Positions 6,917-9,602 of a stretch of 9,602 nt of DNA are shown here, one piece after another. The notes under the pieces were generated by a model. The model searched no databases, was not told where the DNA came from, and saw only the letters and a program-made list of their open reading frames with translations. The stretch lies in NCBI GenBank assembly GCA_934659445.1, contig CAKUHV010000067.1, positions 1 to 9,602 of the forward strand. Reading direction: 5' to 3'. A program made the translations under genes and the position numbers. The stretch is from an uncultured Oscillospiraceae bacterium. GTDB lineage: Bacteria; Bacillota; Clostridia; Oscillospirales; Oscillospiraceae. How positions within the stretch are numbered: position 1 is the first letter of the stretch; each line of letters begins with the position of its first letter.

Positions 6917-8128
6917 TCATCCTTTCTTGGTATCCTCCACCCGGCAGCGCAGCGAGCCGTCTGTCAGGCGCAAAGTAAACTTCTCCCCCGGCGCCGTTTG
7001 GGCCACCGAGGTCATCACCCGCCCGTCCTCCGTCCGGGCGATGGCATAGCCCCGGCCCAGCACCTTCAGGGGGCTCATGGCGTCCAGAGCTGCGGCCAGG
7101 GCGGACAGGCGCTCCCGCTGGCCGGACAGGCAGGCGGATGCCCCGTGGCTCAGGCGGCGGCTCTGGTAGTCCAGCAGCAGCCGCTTGTCCTGAAAATAGG
7201 CCTCCGGCCGGGTGAAGGCCCGGCTGCGGCCCAGCCGCTTCAGGTCGGCCCGGCCACGCTCCAGCCGCCGGGTCATGGCGCTCTCCATCTGTCCGCCCAG
7301 GGCCTGAAGGGCGGCGTATACCTCGTTCTGGTCGGGCACGGCCAGCTCCGCTCCGTTGGACGGGGTGGCCGCCCGCAGGTCGGCGGCAAAGTCGGCGATG
7401 GTCACGTCGGGCTCGTGTCCCACGGCGGAGATTACGGGGATGGTGCAGTCGTAAATGGCCCGGGCCACCGGCTCCTCGTTGAAGGCCCACAGGTCCTCCA
7501 TGGAGCCGCCCCCCCGGCCGGTGATGATCAGGTCGGCCACGGCGTACCGGTCGGCCCAGCGGATGGCAGCGGCGATCTCCTCCGCCGCCCCCTCCCCCTG
7601 CACCCGCACGGGGAGGACCTTTACCCGGGCGAGGGGCCACCGGGCCCCAAGGATGCGCAGCATATCCCGCACGGCGGCACCAGCGGGGGAGGTCACCAGG
7701 GCGATGACATCGGGGAAGGGGGGGATCGGCTTTTTGTGTCCCTGGTCAAACAGGCCCTGCTCAAACAGCCGCTGCTTCAGCTGCTCGAAGGCCAGATGCA
7801 GGTCCCCCGCCCCGTCCGGGGTCAGGCGGGAGCAGTACAGCTGATACTGCCCGTCCCGGGGAAATACGGTGATACGCCCGGCGGCAATGACCCGCATACC
7901 GTTCTGGGGGCGGAAGCGCAGGGACATGGCGTCTCCCCGGAACATGACGCACCGCAGGGCGCTCTCCCCGTCCTTCAGGGTGAAATAGTGGTGCCCCGAG
8001 GGGTACATTTTGTAGTTGGACAGCTCGCCCCCCACCAGAAGGCCGGACAGCAGCCGGTCCCGGTCCATAAAGCCCTTGATATACTGGCTGACCTGGCTGG
8101 GGGTAAGGATGGAAGCAGCTTCTCTCAT
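6917..8128 (-). CDS. xseA: Exodeoxyribonuclease VII large subunit
   Basis: XseA is the catalytic subunit of exonuclease VII, which degrades single-stranded DNA from both ends in repair. The 403-residue product is close to the roughly 400 seen in Firmicutes (E. coli has about 456). It begins with an OB-fold domain, including the VGGELSNYKMYPSGHHYFTLKD region (32-53). The catalytic domain follows with VTSPAGAAVRDML (145-157), the signature GRGGGSMEDLWAFNEE (204-219) and ISAVGHEPDVTIADFAADLRAATPS (233-257). After this comes a helical region and a C-terminal LGRGYAIA segment (357-364). The ATG at 8126-8128 was chosen because strong GGAGG copies lie at 8136-8143 and because it overlaps the upstream TGA by 4 bases (ATGA). 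The longer open frame to 8272 reads low-complexity sequence inside the neighbouring gene. Confidence 0.96.
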   Translation of the reverse strand: MREAASILTPSQVSQYIKGFMDRDRLLSGLLVGGELSNYKMYPSGHHYFTLKDGESALRCVMFRGDAMSLRFRPQNGMRVIAAGRITVFPRDGQYQLYCSRLTPDGAGDLHLAFEQLKQRLFEQGLFDQGHKKPIPPFPDVIALVTSPAGAAVRDMLRILGARWPLARVKVLPVRVQGEGAAEEIAAAIRWADRYAVADLIITGRGGGSMEDLWAFNEEPVARAIYDCTIPVISAVGHEPDVTIADFAADLRAATPSNGAELAVPDQNEVYAALQALGGQMESAMTRRLERGRADLKRLGRSRAFTRPEAYFQDKRLLLDYQSRRLSHGASACLSGQRERLSALAAALDAMSPLKVLGRGYAIARTEDGRVMTSVAQTAPGEKFTLRLTDGSLRCRVEDTKKG

Positions 8129-9057
8129 GCTCTCCCCTCCTCCAGCAGGCGGTGGGTCAGGATGGCCACCCCCATGGCGTTGTCTCTGGAGTACTCCGGC
8201 AGGGCGAACAGGGCGCCGCACTCCACAAGGGCCCGGCGCAGCCGCCGGTTGGAGGCCACCCCCCCGGAGCACAGCACCGGCAGGCCGGGGTGCTCCTCCA
8301 TGGCCGCCCGGGTGGTGCGCAGCACGATGTCGGCCACCAGATCCTGAACAAAGCCGGCGATCTCCTCCGCCGGGGTGCCCCGGTCCAGCAGCTGGCGCAC
8401 CTTGTTCTCCATGCCGGACAGAGAGAAGGTGTATCCGTTCCGTTTTACACGGTATGTCCCGCAGGTGTTTTGCTTCACATACAGCTCGTCCAGGGCCTTG
8501 CCCGCGGGGAAGGGCAGGCCCAGCATCACGCCGGTGCGGTCGATGAGCTGTCCGGCGGAGATGTCGCTGGTGCCCCCCAGGATCTCTGTCCGCACGTTGA
8601 CCCCCTCGGGCCGCACCAGCAGCAGCTCTGTGGTGCCGCCGGACAGGTGCCAGGCCAGAAATGGGCTGTCCAGCAGCTCCGTTTTTCCCGCCGACCAGGC
8701 GGCGGCGGCCAGGTGCCCCTGCTGGTGGGACACGGCGAAGAAGGGCACCCCCAGCAGGCTGGCCATGCTCTGCCCCTGGGACATGCCCGCCAGAAAGCAG
8801 GGCATATAGGAGCCCTCTGCCTCCCGGGGGCGGGTGCTGGCCCCCACGGCCCGGATGTCCTTCAAAAATCCCCCAACGGCCAGCTTTTCCAGCTGTCCGG
8901 GCAGCCGCTGGACATGCTGAAACAGGGCCTCGCTCTGCCGCAGGCCCAGTCCCCCAGCCTTCACCGTGAGAAGGCGGCTCTCGTTGCGTCCCTCCGCCCC
9001 GTCAAAAACAGCGGCGGAGGTGGTGTAGTTGCTGGTATCCAGCCCCAGGACCTGCAT
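8125..9057 (-). CDS. Kae1/TsaD-like ASKHA-fold protein (TsaD paralogue, function unknown)
   Basis: The 310-residue product belongs to the Kae1/TsaD/YgjD family (also annotated as peptidase M22 or O-sialoglycoprotein endopeptidase), whose main member makes the tRNA t6A37 modification. Seen directly: an N-terminal phosphate-loop-like VLGLDTS, the metal-ligand pair H111/H115 in SHQQGHLAA, SGGTTELLLV at 139-148, DISAGQLIDR at 165-174, SGGVASNRRLR at 264-274, and the third ligand D292 in RDNAMGVA. The canonical TSCDET signature reads TSNYTT, and GGHT reads GGTT. The protein is also slightly shorter than TsaD (about 340). It is therefore probably a paralogue, with the true tsaD elsewhere. The ATG at 9055-9057 was preferred over a GTG at 9061-9063 because GGAGG at 9065-9069 lies 7 bases upstream of the ATG. 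It sits between nusB and xseA, the folD slot in Bacillus. The biochemical role is not known to me. Confidence 0.85.
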   Translation of the reverse strand: MQVLGLDTSNYTTSAAVFDGAEGRNESRLLTVKAGGLGLRQSEALFQHVQRLPGQLEKLAVGGFLKDIRAVGASTRPREAEGSYMPCFLAGMSQGQSMASLLGVPFFAVSHQQGHLAAAAWSAGKTELLDSPFLAWHLSGGTTELLLVRPEGVNVRTEILGGTSDISAGQLIDRTGVMLGLPFPAGKALDELYVKQNTCGTYRVKRNGYTFSLSGMENKVRQLLDRGTPAEEIAGFVQDLVADIVLRTTRAAMEEHPGLPVLCSGGVASNRRLRRALVECGALFALPEYSRDNAMGVAILTHRLLEEGRA

Positions 9058-9069
9058 GGTCACCCCTCC
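9055..9069 (-). promoter_or_regulatory. Ribosome binding site deciding the Kae1-like start
   Basis: GGAGG at 9065-9069, encoded in the last codons of nusB, is 7 bases from the ATG at 9055-9057. It is only 1 base from the in-frame GTG at 9061-9063, which forms a GTGA overlap with the nusB stop. Normal spacing favours the ATG, giving 310 instead of 312 residues, and the protein then starts with the family-typical MxVLGxxTS. Confidence 0.7.
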
Positions 9070-9581
9070 GTCTGAGGCACATCGGGCTGAGGCTCCGCCG
9101 CTTCGGCGGCCGCCTTTTCCGGCTTGGGGGCGGTATCCTGGAACTCCGCCCGGACAAAGCTGCCCAGAATGCCGTTCATGAAGGAGACCACCTCCTGCGG
9201 CTCATACCGCTTGGCGATCTCAACCGCCTCGTTGATGGCGGCGGCATTGGGGATGTCGGGCATATACAGCACCTCATACATGGCTGCGCGCATGATGGCG
9301 GAGGCCATGCGGGGGATGCGGGCAAAGGCCCAGCCGTGGGCGTACCGGGCGATATAGTCGTCCAGCTCGGCCCCGTGGTCAAAGGCCCCCTTTACCAGCT
9401 GCCGGATATACTGCTCCTGCTTCTCGTTGGGGTACTGGCGGTACAGCTCGCTCTCCCCCTCCAGCTGCTGAAAGCGCTCGCGGTTCAGTTCGCGCTCCAG
9501 AACGTCCTCCGCTTTCTCCAGCCCAAAGCTCAGCTCATAGATCAAATGGATCGCGATCTCTCGCGCGCTGCTTCTTGTCAT
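9060..9581 (-). CDS. nusB: Transcription antitermination factor NusB
   Basis: NusB binds boxA RNA together with NusE (ribosomal protein S10) and promotes antitermination of rRNA operons. The 173-residue product is all-helical in character and has the family opening SSAREIAIHLIYELSF (4-19). It also has the conserved C-terminal half around AFARIPRMASAIMRAAMYEVLYMPDIPN (85-112), AINEAVEIAKRY (115-126) and FMNGILGSF (134-142). NusB is usually about 130-150 residues. The extra length here is a Pro/Ala/Glu-rich tail at about 149-173 plus a longer segment after the first helix. ATG at 9579-9581 has GGAGG at 9590-9594, 8 bases upstream. It is the first gene of the cluster in this window. Only 21 bases lie upstream, so the promoter and any preceding gene are not visible. 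Confidence 0.93.
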   Translation of the reverse strand: MTRSSAREIAIHLIYELSFGLEKAEDVLERELNRERFQQLEGESELYRQYPNEKQEQYIRQLVKGAFDHGAELDDYIARYAHGWAFARIPRMASAIMRAAMYEVLYMPDIPNAAAINEAVEIAKRYEPQEVVSFMNGILGSFVRAEFQDTAPKPEKAAAEAAEPQPDVPQTEG

Positions 9582-9602
9582 AAACCATTCCTCCGTGATC
9601 GA

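Noticed and set aside
8129..8272. N-terminal extension of xseA to 8272
   Set aside because: The extra 48 residues are low-complexity shadow of the Kae1-like gene. The ATG at 8126-8128 has a strong ribosome binding site and a 4-base overlap.
5882..8347. Plus-strand open frame of 821 codons opposite ispA, xseB and xseA
   Set aside because: All three minus-strand genes share the same codon phase, so their avoidance of TTA, CTA and TCA keeps one long antisense frame open. The translation is compositionally biased and has no known motif.
8125..9057. Secreted glycoprotease (O-sialoglycoprotein endopeptidase) for the Kae1-like protein
   Set aside because: This is an old family name. No signal peptide or membrane segment is present, and the fold is that of ASKHA nucleotide-binding proteins.
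8152..9075. Plus-strand open frame of 307 codons opposite the Kae1-like gene
   Set aside because: It is codon-aligned antisense, explained by codon bias; the sense strand has clear family motifs.

Overview
The window looks like a chromosomal housekeeping segment from a high-GC member of the Clostridia (Bacillota). The gene order nusB … xseA-xseB-ispA-dxs-tlyA-(nadK)-argR-recN is the classic Firmicutes arrangement, comparable to nusB-folD-xseA-xseB-ispA-dxs-tlyA-ahrC-recN in Bacillus. The strongly G/C-biased third codon positions and a Kae1-like gene next to nusB suggest a gut Oscillospiraceae-type organism (Flavonifractor/Lawsonibacter/Oscillibacter-like). That taxonomic guess is inference, not proof.

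All ten genes lie on the minus strand and read from right to left, filling 9581 down to 107 almost without a gap. In transcription order they are: nusB (transcription antitermination), a Kae1/TsaD-like ASKHA-fold protein of unknown role, xseA and xseB (exonuclease VII), ispA (farnesyl diphosphate synthase), dxs (first enzyme of the MEP isoprenoid pathway), tlyA (rRNA 2'-O-methyltransferase family), nadK (NAD kinase), argR (arginine repressor) and recN (DNA repair SMC-like ATPase).

Neighbours mostly overlap by 4 bases (GTGA or ATGA junctions) or are separated by at most 12 bases. The exception is a 34-base gap before dxs. Strong GGAGG Shine-Dalgarno (SD) sequences, often lying inside the preceding gene, fix the starts, including non-ATG starts for dxs (TTG), tlyA (GTG) and argR (GTG). 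This is the layout of one translationally coupled operon whose promoter lies outside the window, beyond position 9602. The genes do not form one pathway. ispA and dxs share isoprenoid synthesis, xseA/xseB and recN share DNA repair, and the others are general information-processing or cofactor genes.

The only non-coding stretch of note is 1-106, downstream of recN. It is visibly more AT-rich and holds a 9-bp inverted repeat and a promoter-like TTGACA/TATGCT pair pointing into the 3' end of recN on the plus strand. No clear intrinsic terminator is visible there. No tRNA, rRNA, CRISPR array, insertion sequence or phage gene was seen. The most unusual item is the Kae1/TsaD-like gene, which sits where folD sits in Bacillus. 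It keeps the metal-binding residues of TsaD but has lost its N-terminal TSCDET signature.
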